Source: UBA6054 sp964522095
GTDB taxonomy: Bacteria; Planctomycetota; Phycisphaerae; Phycisphaerales; UBA1924
Length of the DNA stretch: 47,579 nt
Assembly: GCA_964522095.1 (NCBI GenBank)
Contig: CAZFSO010000009.1
Span: forward strand, 1 to 47,579
Reading direction: 5' to 3'
This document shows, piece by piece, positions 23,582 through 32,447 of this stretch. Under the pieces are notes generated by a model. That model worked only from the letters and a program-made list of their open reading frames with translations. It searched no databases and was not told the DNA's origin. Within the stretch, counting starts at the first letter, position 1. Every line of letters starts with the position of its first letter. The position numbers and the translations under genes are program-made.

Positions 23582-26106
23582 GGCGATTGCTCCATCAGGA
23601 TGGTCCACAGCGCTGCCTCGGCGCGGTGGGCGGCGAGGATCTGGTCGAGGACGGTGTCGGCGGCGGACCAGTCGTCGGCGAGTTCGTCCAAGGTCCGCTC
23701 CAGGCGGGCGCGGGTGGCGCCGGCGTCGGAGAGGATCGCGCCGGCCATCGCCTCGACCAGCGCCCGGTGCTCGACGGCCACGCGCTGGGCCTGGGCGGCG
23801 GCGTTGGACGCGCGGGCGTCGCGCCGCGCCTGCACGGAGCGGGGGCCGAGGGGGTCGGCCGGGTCGAGGCGCGTGCGGCTGAGCCAGCGGTCGGTCTCGG
23901 CCAGCACGGACCGCAGCAGCGGCTCGTCGGGGCCGAGGCCGCTGCGCTCGGCCATGAGTTCAGCGAGGAATCGCTCGGCGTCGGCCCGGTCGTCGGGGTT
24001 CTGCTCGGCCATGCGGGCGGCGATGATCGGGAGCAGGGCGGCCCGGACCTCGACGAGCCAGGCGTCGTCGCGGGCGGGGGGCAGGGCGACGCCGGTGATC
24101 GCGGTGACGAGGGCCGCGACCGACGCGCTCGGGCGGCGCGCGGCGGCGCGCTCGACGGCCATGATGACCTGTGGGTCCTCGGCGCGGAAGACGATTAGAG
24201 CCCGGGCGGCCTCGCGCAGCGGGCCGCCCTCGCCGCGGAGGGCCTGGGTGACGATCGCTTCGGCCGCCAGGGGGGTGGTGCGTCCGCGGGCCCGGGCGGC
24301 TTCGCGGATGAGGGCCTGGGCGTCGTCGGGAGTTTCGGCGGCGAGCAGGCGCAGGGCCCAGTCGTCGTTGAGCGGTCCTTCGGGGACGGGGCTGGTGGGC
24401 GTGGCTCGGCGCCGGGTCGTCGTGGGCGCGGCGAGCAGTTCCGACGCGGCGGCGGTGTCGCCCCGGTGCGCCATCGCGGCCGCGGCGTTGAGGCGGGACA
24501 GGTTGATTAGCGAGTCGATGTTCTGCGCCCCGTCGCGCAGGGCCGCGGTTAGGCGCTCGACGATCTCGGCGCGCTCCGGGCTGATGCTTCGCGGGGCCCA
24601 GGCGGCGCGGTATCGGTCGGCGAGGGCGGCCCGGGCGGCCTGATCGGCGTCCGGGGCGAGCACCATGCCGGGGTCGACGCCGGGGGCGGAGACGTCGGTC
24701 GCGAGCGCCTCGGTGAGGCCGGTGAGCCGGGCGGGGTTGGCGGCGGGGTCGAGCAGGCGCTCGGTGAGCCAGACGGTGGCGGGGTCGCCCGGGCGCCAGG
24801 ACAGGCCGGCGGCCAGCCCGGCGACGGTCCGGCGCCAGGCGGCCCGGTCGGCCGGGGCGGGGGCTTCGAGGAGCGCGTCGATGGCGTCCGTGCGGGTCCG
24901 GGCGCGGAGGGCGCTTGGGGCGCCGAGGCAGGCGGCCAGGGCGTCGGACCAGGACCGCCAGAACGCCTCGTCGTCGGGGTCGGCCGAGGGCGCGATGGCC
25001 GCGAGCGCGGCGACGGTGCGCTCGTCGAGGTGGCCGCCCTGGCCGTCGAACTGGCCGAGGCGGGCGAGGCGCTCGGCGTCGGCGCGGGGCAGGTCGGCGT
25101 GCTCGGCGACCCAGACGGCGGTGGCGGCGGCGATGGCGCGGCGCGCGGGGTCGGGGTGCTGGAGGGCGGCGGCGATCGGATCGGCGAGGCTCTGGATGCC
25201 CGGCTGGGTTCCGAGTTCGGTCGCGGTGCGGGCGATGACTTCGGCGATGCGCTGCCGGGCGTCGGGCGGCGCGTCGCGCCAACGGGTGAAGAAGCGGTCG
25301 AGGCCGCGAGAGAGGCGGGCCGGCGCGTTGGGGTCGGCGATCGTCGCGGCGCTGAGGGTGTTGCGCAGTTCCTGTTCGAGGGTGGCGTGGTGCTCGATGT
25401 CCTCGCGGGGCGCGCGGACGGGGGTCGTCTGATCGGCGGCTGGCGTTTCGGCCGGGGCGGACGCGACCGGCGGGGCGGCTCGGGGGGCGGGCTCGCGCAA
25501 CTGGGCGGCCGTGCGTGTGAGCATGACGAGCAGCAGCACGGCGAGGGCGGCGTGAACGGTCAGCCACCAGCGGCCGGTCGGACGCGGCGGCTGGACGCCG
25601 GGGACGGGCGCGGGACGGCGTGGCGTTGGCGTGGTCTCGCCGGGGCGGATCGCGCGGAGCAGGTCGTCGGCCCGGACCCGGTGGAGGCGGGCCAGGTGGG
25701 CGAGGCGCTTCTTGGCGCGGCCGTTCCAGCCGCCCGAGGTCCCGACGATCAGTCGGGCGCGGGTCGCGAGGTCCGCGGATACCGCCTGGAGGCGGATGGG
25801 CCGGACGGCGCGCGGCGCGGTCGTGCCAGGGGGCCAGCGGCGGCGGAGTTCGGCGTGGAGCGCCGGGTCGGCGAGTTGCGCGGCGGCCGCGTGGACGGCG
25901 AGCCGGACCTCTTCGGCCTGGGGCGTGCGGCGGAGCGGGTGCGCGTCGATTCTGGCCAGGGCCCGCTGGGCGGCCTGGCGGATGGCGGCCGGGTCGCGGG
26001 TGTCGTGGTCCAGGCCGAGCAGGGCGAAGGGGCCGCCGGCGCCGGCGTTGGGGCCGAGGAAGACGGTCGCGGGGTCGGCGGGGTGGGTATCGCGGCTTGG
26101 GGTCAC
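23578..26106 (-). CDS. Large membrane protein with J-like cytosolic head and helical-repeat domain
   Basis: This 842-residue protein begins with GTG in a GTGA overlap. Residues 25-90 (FALLGLDHDTRDPAAIRQAA... LADPALHAELRRRW) resemble the degenerate DnaJ-like heads common in planctomycetes; no HPD triad is evident. A Pro-rich stretch leads to one membrane helix at about 181-198. Beyond it are about 640 residues of Ala-rich helices, consistent with a HEAT- or TPR-like solenoid outside the membrane. This would place a large scaffold in the periplasm next to the ExbBD proteins. The function is unknown. Confidence 0.8.
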   Translation of the reverse strand: MTPSRDTHPADPATVFLGPNAGAGGPFALLGLDHDTRDPAAIRQAAQRALARIDAHPLRRTPQAEEVRLAVHAAAAQLADPALHAELRRRWPPGTTAPRAVRPIRLQAVSADLATRARLIVGTSGGWNGRAKKRLAHLARLHRVRADDLLRAIRPGETTPTPRRPAPVPGVQPPRPTGRWWLTVHAALAVLLLVMLTRTAAQLREPAPRAAPPVASAPAETPAADQTTPVRAPREDIEHHATLEQELRNTLSAATIADPNAPARLSRGLDRFFTRWRDAPPDARQRIAEVIARTATELGTQPGIQSLADPIAAALQHPDPARRAIAAATAVWVAEHADLPRADAERLARLGQFDGQGGHLDERTVAALAAIAPSADPDDEAFWRSWSDALAACLGAPSALRARTRTDAIDALLEAPAPADRAAWRRTVAGLAAGLSWRPGDPATVWLTERLLDPAANPARLTGLTEALATDVSAPGVDPGMVLAPDADQAARAALADRYRAAWAPRSISPERAEIVERLTAALRDGAQNIDSLINLSRLNAAAAMAHRGDTAAASELLAAPTTTRRRATPTSPVPEGPLNDDWALRLLAAETPDDAQALIREAARARGRTTPLAAEAIVTQALRGEGGPLREAARALIVFRAEDPQVIMAVERAAARRPSASVAALVTAITGVALPPARDDAWLVEVRAALLPIIAARMAEQNPDDRADAERFLAELMAERSGLGPDEPLLRSVLAETDRWLSRTRLDPADPLGPRSVQARRDARASNAAAQAQRVAVEHRALVEAMAGAILSDAGATRARLERTLDELADDWSAADTVLDQILAAHRAEAALWTILMEQSP

Positions 26107-28646
26107 GGCGCGTCCTCTTCGGCGGGCGCCGTGCCCGGGTCGTTCTCGCGGAACAGGTCGTCGATGCGGGTGGTCCAGGGGAGCGGGCCGGGCATCGGGT
26201 GGAGGACGCGGTGCTGCTCGTAGGCGCGCCGGGCGGCCTCGGGGTCGCGGTCGAGGAGGAGCCGCAGGGTGTGGTAGCGGGACTCCCACCAGACCGGCTC
26301 GTCGTCACGCGATGCGCCGAGCAGGGCGGACCATGCGTCGAGTTCGGACTCGGCGTCGCCCGTGCGCCGGGCGAGGTCGGCCATCTCGCGCAGTCCCTGA
26401 GCGGTCGGGCGGCCGCGGTCGAGGACGACGCGGGCGATGCGGAGGGCGACGGACGCCGCGGCGGGATCGTCTGCGGCGGCCGACTCGGCGGCGATCAGAC
26501 GCCACACGCGGTCGAGCACGAGGCTGGATTCGGGCGAGACGGGCGCGGGGGCCGGGGGGATGAGTTCGGCGCTGAGGCGCGTTCCGATGCGCACGCCGAT
26601 GCGGCCGGCGGCGCGGTCGTCCGGGTCGGCGTCGAGCCGGTCGAGCACGGCGCGGAGCACGACGCGGTCGGCGGCCGGGGCGTGGTGGCTCGCGGCGAGG
26701 CGCAGGGCGTCGGCGACGGCGGCGGCCGCGTCGAGTTCGCCGCGTGCGGCGTGGATCTCGACGGCGCGCAGGTCGAGTTCCTGACCGAAACGGGCGAGCG
26801 ACGAGTCGGCGCGCACCGCGGCGCGGGCCCGCTCCAGGGCGCGGGCGGCGGTGTCGAGGTCGACGGGCGGGGCGCCGAGGGCGGCGTCGAGGGCGATGCG
26901 TGCCGTGTCGAGGCGCTCGCGGGCCAGGCCGGGCTCGGGGGCCCGGGGTTCGAGCGACCAGACGCCGTTGACGAGTTCGAGCAGTTCCGAGCGGGCGGCG
27001 GCGTCGAGCCGGCGGCTGTCGATCCAGACCCGGTAGACCAGGCGGGCGAGGGTGCGTCGGGCGCGCAGCACGACGGGGTCGTCCTCGGCGACGGCGCGCA
27101 GCCCGTCCGCCGCGGCGGAGGGTTCGAGCAGATCGGTGCCGGCGTGGCGGACGAGGAGTTGGCTGGCGCGGGCGGTGCCTGGGTGGCGGGCGAGGTACTC
27201 ACGGACGCGGTCGCCGAGTTCGTCGTGCAGGCGCTCGTCGAGCGTCTCGTCCAGGGCGACGATGACGAGCCAGAGGGCCTCCTCGGCGGCTTCGTCCGAT
27301 GGGGCGGCGTCGAGAACGGACTGCGCGATGGCCGCCGCCTTGCGCGGCTGGCCGGCGCGGATCTCGGCGAACGCGGCCTTGAGTCGCGCGTCGTCGCGCG
27401 GCAAGGGGAAGCGGCCGGCGTCCTCGGCGTCGGCGGCGGCCAGCAGCCTGGCGGCGGCCTGGGCGTACTGGAGGGGGTTGTCGTGGCGTTGGGCCGCGTC
27501 GAGCAGGTCGAGGCCGGCCGCGTAGTGGGCGACGAAGCCCTCGCCGAGCAGGCCGGAGGCTCCGAAGCGGTCGCGCAGGTCGAGCACGTGCCCGATCTCG
27601 CCGCGGGCGATGAGGTCGGCCAGTGCGGCGCTCGCGACGGACCGGGCGTCGGGCGCCTCCCGTGTGTCCGGCGCGAGCGCCCGCATCGCGACGTAGCGGG
27701 CGTCGGGGGCGGTGAGGACGGGGCCGGAGGCTTGCCGGGCAGCGCGGAGGGTCTCGGTCAGTTCGAGGACGCCCGGCCAGTCCTGGCGGTCGGCGTGGAG
27801 CCGGATCAGCCGGCCGAACCCCTGGGTGCGCACGGCCTCGGGGGCGCGGTCGGCCTCGACGACCATGCGGAGCCACTGTTCGGCGAGGAGCCAGTCCTGG
27901 GTCAGCGAACGGGCCCGACCCACGCCGATGGCCGCGCGGGCCACGTGCTCGAGTTCGAGCGTGGACGGGGCGACGGCGTCCAGGCGGGGCAGGTCGCCCT
28001 CGGCGCCGAGCAGCCAGCCGAAGGAGGTGAGCACGTCGGGCGAAGGCGGGCGGTTTTCGAGCACGGCCAGGCTCAGGCCGGACCAGGCGGCGTAGTAGTT
28101 GGCCAGGGACCGCTGGCGGTAGGCGGGCCCGGTGGCGTCGGGGCCGTCGGCGCTGCCGCGGAGGGCGGCGGAGGCGTTGACGACCGCGGCGCGGGCCATG
28201 GCGCGGAACCGGGCGTGCAGTTCTGTGAGCCGCTCGGCGTGCTGGGCGCGGTCGGGCTCGCTGAGCAGGCCGAGTTCGTGCAGTTCCGCGGCCCGCTCGA
28301 TCGGCAGGTACTCGTCGAGCAGCAGCGTCAGGCGCAGTTCGACGGCCCGCTGCTCGCCGACGGCGTCGGCGAGCGCCCAGGCGCGCCGGACGACGCCGGC
28401 GCGGGCGGGGTCGGTCGGCGGGAGCGTGCGGAGGCGCTCGGCGTAGAGGTCGGCCAGGCGGTCGGTGAGGGTCGGGCGCTGCGTGTCGTCCGCGTCCTGC
28501 AGGCGGTGGAGCAGGTGGGCCTCGAGCACGTCGTGCATGCCGGCATCGCGCAGGGCGGCGGCCGTGGGGTCGTCGGCGCGCGCGGGGAGGGCCGGGGCGG
28601 CCGCGGCGAGGCAGGCGGCGAGGATGGCACGGCGATCAATCCGCAC
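26103..28646 (-). CDS. Large exported TPR-like protein of the ExbBD/VWA operon
   Basis: This 847-residue protein has a GTG start at 28646, no nearby ATG, and an 11-nt overlap with the upstream exbD. A signal peptide (RRAILAACLAAAAPALPARA) is followed by roughly 800 residues of helical repeats with TPR-like spacing of Ala, Leu and aromatic residues; examples are near 295-325, 395-440 and 600-680. No catalytic motif was seen. Large periplasmic repeat proteins encoded with ExbB/ExbD in planctomycetes and myxobacteria (Gli/Tgl-like systems) are possible analogues. The tail is acidic. Confidence 0.8.
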   Translation of the reverse strand: MRIDRRAILAACLAAAAPALPARADDPTAAALRDAGMHDVLEAHLLHRLQDADDTQRPTLTDRLADLYAERLRTLPPTDPARAGVVRRAWALADAVGEQRAVELRLTLLLDEYLPIERAAELHELGLLSEPDRAQHAERLTELHARFRAMARAAVVNASAALRGSADGPDATGPAYRQRSLANYYAAWSGLSLAVLENRPPSPDVLTSFGWLLGAEGDLPRLDAVAPSTLELEHVARAAIGVGRARSLTQDWLLAEQWLRMVVEADRAPEAVRTQGFGRLIRLHADRQDWPGVLELTETLRAARQASGPVLTAPDARYVAMRALAPDTREAPDARSVASAALADLIARGEIGHVLDLRDRFGASGLLGEGFVAHYAAGLDLLDAAQRHDNPLQYAQAAARLLAAADAEDAGRFPLPRDDARLKAAFAEIRAGQPRKAAAIAQSVLDAAPSDEAAEEALWLVIVALDETLDERLHDELGDRVREYLARHPGTARASQLLVRHAGTDLLEPSAAADGLRAVAEDDPVVLRARRTLARLVYRVWIDSRRLDAAARSELLELVNGVWSLEPRAPEPGLARERLDTARIALDAALGAPPVDLDTAARALERARAAVRADSSLARFGQELDLRAVEIHAARGELDAAAAVADALRLAASHHAPAADRVVLRAVLDRLDADPDDRAAGRIGVRIGTRLSAELIPPAPAPVSPESSLVLDRVWRLIAAESAAADDPAAASVALRIARVVLDRGRPTAQGLREMADLARRTGDAESELDAWSALLGASRDDEPVWWESRYHTLRLLLDRDPEAARRAYEQHRVLHPMPGPLPWTTRIDDLFRENDPGTAPAEEDAP

Positions 28647-29058
28647 TGGGCACGTAACTCCGTTTCTCGAAGCCCGCGTCGCTGGCCGCCTGCAGGGCCA
28701 GGGCGACCGCGGAGACGGGCGACCTGGGCGAGGCGCGGACGGCGACGCCGGGCTCGCGCGGCAGGCGGTCGAGCACCGCGACGAGCGACGCCTTGTCGCG
28801 CACGCGGACCTGGCCGATCGAGTAGTGCGGGCCCTCGGCGTCCACGCCGATCTCGATGATCTGGGGCTGGAGTTCGGCCGACCGCACGCCCCCGCCCTGG
28901 GTCTGCACGGCGCTGGGCAGGCGGTGCTCCTCGCTGGAGAAGTCCGAGGTGACGATGAAGTAAACCAGCAGCAGGAACACCACGTCGATCAGCGAGATCA
29001 AGGGGAGGGCGCCGAGGCGGCGGCTGCGGCTGCGGGCGGTGGGCCGGAAGGCGGTCAC
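28636..29058 (-). CDS. ExbD/TolR-family protein, second copy
   Basis: This 140-residue protein has a short basic N-terminus and then the single helix with the proton-path Asp: LISLIDVVFLLLVYFIVTSDF (about 20-40, Asp25). A periplasmic domain of about 95 residues follows. Start GTG 29058 overlaps the first exbD stop as GTGA. Its N-terminus (RSRSRRLGALPL) differs from the first copy, so it is a divergent paralogue rather than a recent duplicate. Confidence 0.9.
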   Translation of the reverse strand: MTAFRPTARSRSRRLGALPLISLIDVVFLLLVYFIVTSDFSSEEHRLPSAVQTQGGGVRSAELQPQIIEIGVDAEGPHYSIGQVRVRDKASLVAVLDRLPREPGVAVRASPRSPVSAVALALQAASDAGFEKRSYVPSAD

Positions 29059-29489
29059 GGCTGGTCTCCCGGGCCCGGCGCGACGGTGCCGAGTTTCCAG
29101 CGGTCCACGCCGATGGCCGCGAGGCGGGACAGGACGGCGTCGAGGTGGCGTGCGGGCGCGTCGCGGTCCGGGCGGATGAGCACGTCGAAGGGGTGCTGGT
29201 CGTCGGCGGCGGCGATGCCGGTCCGCGCGAGGCGTTCGAGTTCGACGCTGGAGACCTCGCGGGAGTCGACGAGCGTGCGCCCGTCGGCGGTCAGGTCGAT
29301 GATGAGCGCGGGCTCGCGCGCGTCGCGCTGCGCGTCGCCGGGCTGGCGGGGCAGGTCGATCTCGGTGCGGCGCAGGTCGCCGAAACTGGACGTGAGCATG
29401 AAGAAGATGATCAACTGGAGGACCACGTCGATCATGGGCGTCAGGTCGACGTCCAGCGTGTGCCGGGATGGGCCTCGGGAGCCGATCAT
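29055..29489 (-). CDS. ExbD/TolR-family protein, first copy
   Basis: This 144-residue protein has the canonical membrane segment LDVDLTPMIDVVLQLIIFFM (about 12-31), in which the Asp of MIDVV is the conserved protonatable residue. A periplasmic TolR-like domain ends in WKLGTVAPGPGDQP. The start is ATG 29489 in an ATGA overlap with the tolQ/exbB gene. Together with the second copy it would supply the two peptides in the ExbB pore as a heterodimer. Confidence 0.92.
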   Translation of the reverse strand: MIGSRGPSRHTLDVDLTPMIDVVLQLIIFFMLTSSFGDLRRTEIDLPRQPGDAQRDAREPALIIDLTADGRTLVDSREVSSVELERLARTGIAAADDQHPFDVLIRPDRDAPARHLDAVLSRLAAIGVDRWKLGTVAPGPGDQP

Positions 29490-30184
29490 GCCCGGTCGGG
29501 CTCGGCGCCGGAGACTTCGACCGGGGCGATCATGGCGTCGATCGACTCGCCGATCTCGGCGGCGAGGTGGTCGATGCGGTTGCGCAGGTAGGTGTATGCG
29601 GCGGTGCAGGGGATGGCGACGATCAGGCCGAGGACGGTCGTGATCAGGGCCTGGGAGATGCTGCCGGCGAGCTGGTCGGGCCGGGCCGGGCCTTCGGCGA
29701 GCATGATGGCGTCGAAGGCGCCGACCATGCCGATGACCGTGCCGAGCAGGCCGAGCATCGGGGCGACGGAGGCCACCAGCCCGATGCCGTCGGTGAGCCG
29801 GTATAGCCGGTCGACCTCGAGCCGGCCGGTCTCCTCGACCATGGTGCGCAGTTCGAGCATGCCGAAGGGCGAGCGGGCGGCGCGGGTCAGCGACGGGCCG
29901 ACGACGCGGGCGAGGAAACTCGGGCGGTTCTCGGCGGCGCAGCGGGCGATGGCGCCCTCGACCTGGCGTGCGGCGAGGAGGCGGCGCAGGTCGTCGGCGA
30001 GTTCGGGGGGCGCCAGGACCTCGCGCCGGACGCGGATCCACTGGGCGACGATCATGCCGACCGCGGCGAAGGAGATGGCCACGATGATCCAGCCGACGGG
30101 GCCGCCGCGGGCGAGGTACTCGAGCAGTGAGCGCCTGGCCTCACCCTGGGCGAGCACGAGCGGGCTGAGCAGGGCGGCGGTCAT
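29486..30184 (-). CDS. MotA/TolQ/ExbB proton channel family protein
   Basis: This 232-residue inner-membrane protein has membrane helices at about 30-52, 135-158 and 178-200. The last two carry the family motif LGLLGTVIGMVGAF and ISQALITTVLGLIVAIP with conserved polar Thr residues that line the proton path. The loop between helix 1 and 2 is the expected long cytoplasmic domain. It uses the proton motive force to drive periplasmic partners. ATG 30184 overlaps the upstream stop by 4 nt. Confidence 0.93.
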   Translation of the reverse strand: MTAALLSPLVLAQGEARRSLLEYLARGGPVGWIIVAISFAAVGMIVAQWIRVRREVLAPPELADDLRRLLAARQVEGAIARCAAENRPSFLARVVGPSLTRAARSPFGMLELRTMVEETGRLEVDRLYRLTDGIGLVASVAPMLGLLGTVIGMVGAFDAIMLAEGPARPDQLAGSISQALITTVLGLIVAIPCTAAYTYLRNRIDHLAAEIGESIDAMIAPVEVSGAEPDRA

Positions 30185-31269
30185 GGGCGGTCCTCGGTCG
30201 GGTGGTTCGGGTCGGCGGTCGGTGTGGCGGGGGCGGCGGTCGGGCCGAGCCCGCTCTGGGCCGCACGGTGCATGGACCGCACCGCTCGGGCGTGGCCCGG
30301 GCGACCGGTGCGTTCAAAGTAGTCGGCGGCGAGATCCGCGGCCAGCCCGGCAAGGCCCGGGCCGGCGTCCTGGCCGAGCAGGATGACGGTGATCAACTCG
30401 GCCGCGCCGGCGTCGGACCGGATCGGGTCCTCCTCGCCGAGCAGCGAGGCGCCCGTCGCGAGGCGGCACCAGGCGTGCTCCCAGGCCGGGGCGGGCGATT
30501 CGAGGCGCCGGGCCAAGGCCTCGCGGCCATTTTGCCGAGCCTCAGGGTCCGGCTCGGCCTGGGCGCGGACGGCGTCCCAGACGAGTCGCACGCCCGCGTC
30601 GGCGCGGAGGCGGGCGGGGGGGGCGGAGGGGGCCAGCGGGGGTCCGTCGGCGGCGTCGAGCGCGGCGGCGGCAGCGAGCCGGTACAGGTCGGCGAGCGCC
30701 ACGGCGTGCTCGGCGGCCTCGGGCGGCAGCGCGGCGGTCTGGAGGAACGCCCGGGCGTCGCGCTCGGACCAGACCGGCGGCAGCCCGGGGCTGAGCCCGG
30801 AGTCGGCGTCGATCCACGGGCGCGCGGGGCCTTGCGGGTCGGCCCGCCAGCCCAGCCAGGCGCGTGCGGCGCCGGGCCGGTCGTCGCGGAGCAGGCGGGT
30901 GATCGCGAGCGCCGAGCAGAGCGCGGCGGTGGTCGGCCCGGTCTCGGTGAGGTACTCCTCGGCGAGCGGTTCGAGGAGGTGGCGGGCTCCGGTCGCGTCG
31001 CCGCGGGCGAGGCGGGTCTCGGCGCGGCGCAGGGCGTCGGCGGTCTGGCGGTAGCGTTCGGCGTCGCCCCAGGCGCCCTCGATGTCCTGAACGACGGCCC
31101 AGGGGACCAGGCCGGCGACCGCGGGCTGGCTTTCCGAGAAGTCCGGCGTCACGCGGACGCCCTGCGGGGTGAAACCCTCGACGCGGTCGGGCTCGATGCG
31201 CTGTCCGTCGCGCAGGACGACCGGTCCGAGGGCGAGCCAGCACAGGCACACAATCCAGACGGGGGTCAC
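30181..31269 (-). CDS. Exported protein with N-terminal beta module and helical repeats
   Basis: This 362-residue protein has a short signal peptide (TPVWIVCLCWLALGPVVL). A small beta-rich module follows (RDGQRIEPDRVEGFTPQGVRV, ending LVPWAVVQDIEG), similar in style to modules of planctomycete exported proteins. The remainder looks TPR-like (RRAETRLARGDATGARHLLEPL). The start is GTG in a GTGA overlap. The tail is Pro/Ala/Thr-rich. The function is unknown; it sits between the VWA and ExbB genes. Confidence 0.78.
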   Translation of the reverse strand: MTPVWIVCLCWLALGPVVLRDGQRIEPDRVEGFTPQGVRVTPDFSESQPAVAGLVPWAVVQDIEGAWGDAERYRQTADALRRAETRLARGDATGARHLLEPLAEEYLTETGPTTAALCSALAITRLLRDDRPGAARAWLGWRADPQGPARPWIDADSGLSPGLPPVWSERDARAFLQTAALPPEAAEHAVALADLYRLAAAAALDAADGPPLAPSAPPARLRADAGVRLVWDAVRAQAEPDPEARQNGREALARRLESPAPAWEHAWCRLATGASLLGEEDPIRSDAGAAELITVILLGQDAGPGLAGLAADLAADYFERTGRPGHARAVRSMHRAAQSGLGPTAAPATPTADPNHPTEDRP

Positions 31270-32258
31270 GGGGCCCCCTCGCGGATGCGGGCGTAGCGGC
31301 CGCCGGAACGCCGGGCGATGGCCTGCATCATCTGCTCAACCCGGCGAAGGGCGTCACCGCCGCCCGCGTCGCCGACGAGGACGCAGTGGATCGTGACGCG
31401 GTTTCGCCCGTTCATGCGTCCGACGGCGGCGGCGAAGGCCTCGGCGTCGCGGACCTCGCCGTCGGACATGAAGTAGATCGCGTCGGGGCGCGGGTCGAGG
31501 GCGAAGACGGTCTCGAAGCCGCCGAGGGGTTCGGTGCCGCCGTCGGGGTCGACGGTCAGCAGCCCGTCGGCCGCGAGTCGCTTGTTGACGGCGTTCGCCC
31601 GTGACCAGACGCGCACGCCGAAGAGCGAGGCGGAGTCGGAGGAGAAGAGTTGGACGTGGAACTCGGCGTCGGGCTCGAGCGCGCGGATCGAGCGGGTCAG
31701 TTCAGCCCGGGTCTGGTCCCAGCGGGTGCGGGACTGGGTGACGCGCTGGTTCATGGACCCCGAGACGTCGACGATGTAGGCGAAGCGGCGTCCCTTGGCC
31801 TCCAGGCCGAAGAAACTGCCGCCCTGGCCCGAGCCCGCGCCGGCCGAGCCGGTCTCGGCGTCCAGGGCGGCCAGGCCCCCGCCGCCGGGGTCGAGCGCCG
31901 GGGCGATGGACTCGGAGAGGTCGTCGATCGAGCGTTCCTGCCCGTTGGTGGCGGCAAGCAGGTCGAGCGGGACGGGGGATTCGGCGACGGAGGTTTCCAC
32001 CACCGCGCGCTCGGGCGTCAGGGCGAGGCCGGTGTCGTCGGCCAGCGACGACTCGTCGAGCACCGCGAACTCGACGCCCTGCCCGCCGGAGCCGCCGACG
32101 TCGCCCAGGCTGTAGCGGACGGTGACCAGGGCGGCGACGAGCACGATCAGCAGGTGCACCGCGGCCGACCCGGCCAGGCCGACAAGCGTGATGCGCTCGA
32201 GGCGCAACCGCAGGCGGCTCGGTTCCGGGGTGGTGGTGTGTTCGGCGCGACGGGGCAT
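31266..32258 (-). CDS. Membrane-anchored VWA-domain protein with TonB-like anchor
   Basis: This 330-residue protein has about 22 basic cytosolic residues, then one helix (LVGLAGSAAVHLLIVLVAAL) at about 25-46 with Ser31 and His35. That gives the S-x3-H arrangement conserved in TonB and TolA anchors that contact ExbB-ExbD. A flexible Gly-rich periplasmic linker (about 50-148) leads to a VWA domain with an intact MIDAS: DVSGS at 164-168, a Thr in GGTEPLGGF, and a MSDGEV Asp. VWA domains bind partners through a metal. It heads the eight-gene operon. I chose ATG 32258, preceded by AGGA; the longer open frame is antisense to pyrH. Confidence 0.88.
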   Translation of the reverse strand: MPRRAEHTTTPEPSRLRLRLERITLVGLAGSAAVHLLIVLVAALVTVRYSLGDVGGSGGQGVEFAVLDESSLADDTGLALTPERAVVETSVAESPVPLDLLAATNGQERSIDDLSESIAPALDPGGGGLAALDAETGSAGAGSGQGGSFFGLEAKGRRFAYIVDVSGSMNQRVTQSRTRWDQTRAELTRSIRALEPDAEFHVQLFSSDSASLFGVRVWSRANAVNKRLAADGLLTVDPDGGTEPLGGFETVFALDPRPDAIYFMSDGEVRDAEAFAAAVGRMNGRNRVTIHCVLVGDAGGGDALRRVEQMMQAIARRSGGRYARIREGAP

Positions 32259-32344
32259 TGGGTTCCTGTTGATCGGCGGGTCCGATACCCGGGGTCCAGC
32301 CGCGGGTCCGGTTCGTGCCGTCGGGCGGCGCGGTTCGGGCCGGG

Positions 32345-32373
32345 TTGACCGTCCGGCGGGGGGTGTGTTCAAT
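32345..32373 (+). promoter_or_regulatory. Possible pyrH promoter
   Basis: TTGACC (32345-32350) and TTCAAT (32368-32373) are separated by 17 nt. The -35 is good and the -10 is weak. The predicted transcript would have a leader of about 68 nt before the pyrH ATG. The opposite strand of this 189-nt gap should hold the VWA operon promoter, for which I found no convincing match. Confidence 0.4.
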
Positions 32374-32447
32374 CGCCGGATCCGTTGAGCGTCGTTCTGT
32401 CTGACCGTACGGGCGTGCGCCGCGCCCCCTCGACCCGGAGCCTTGAC

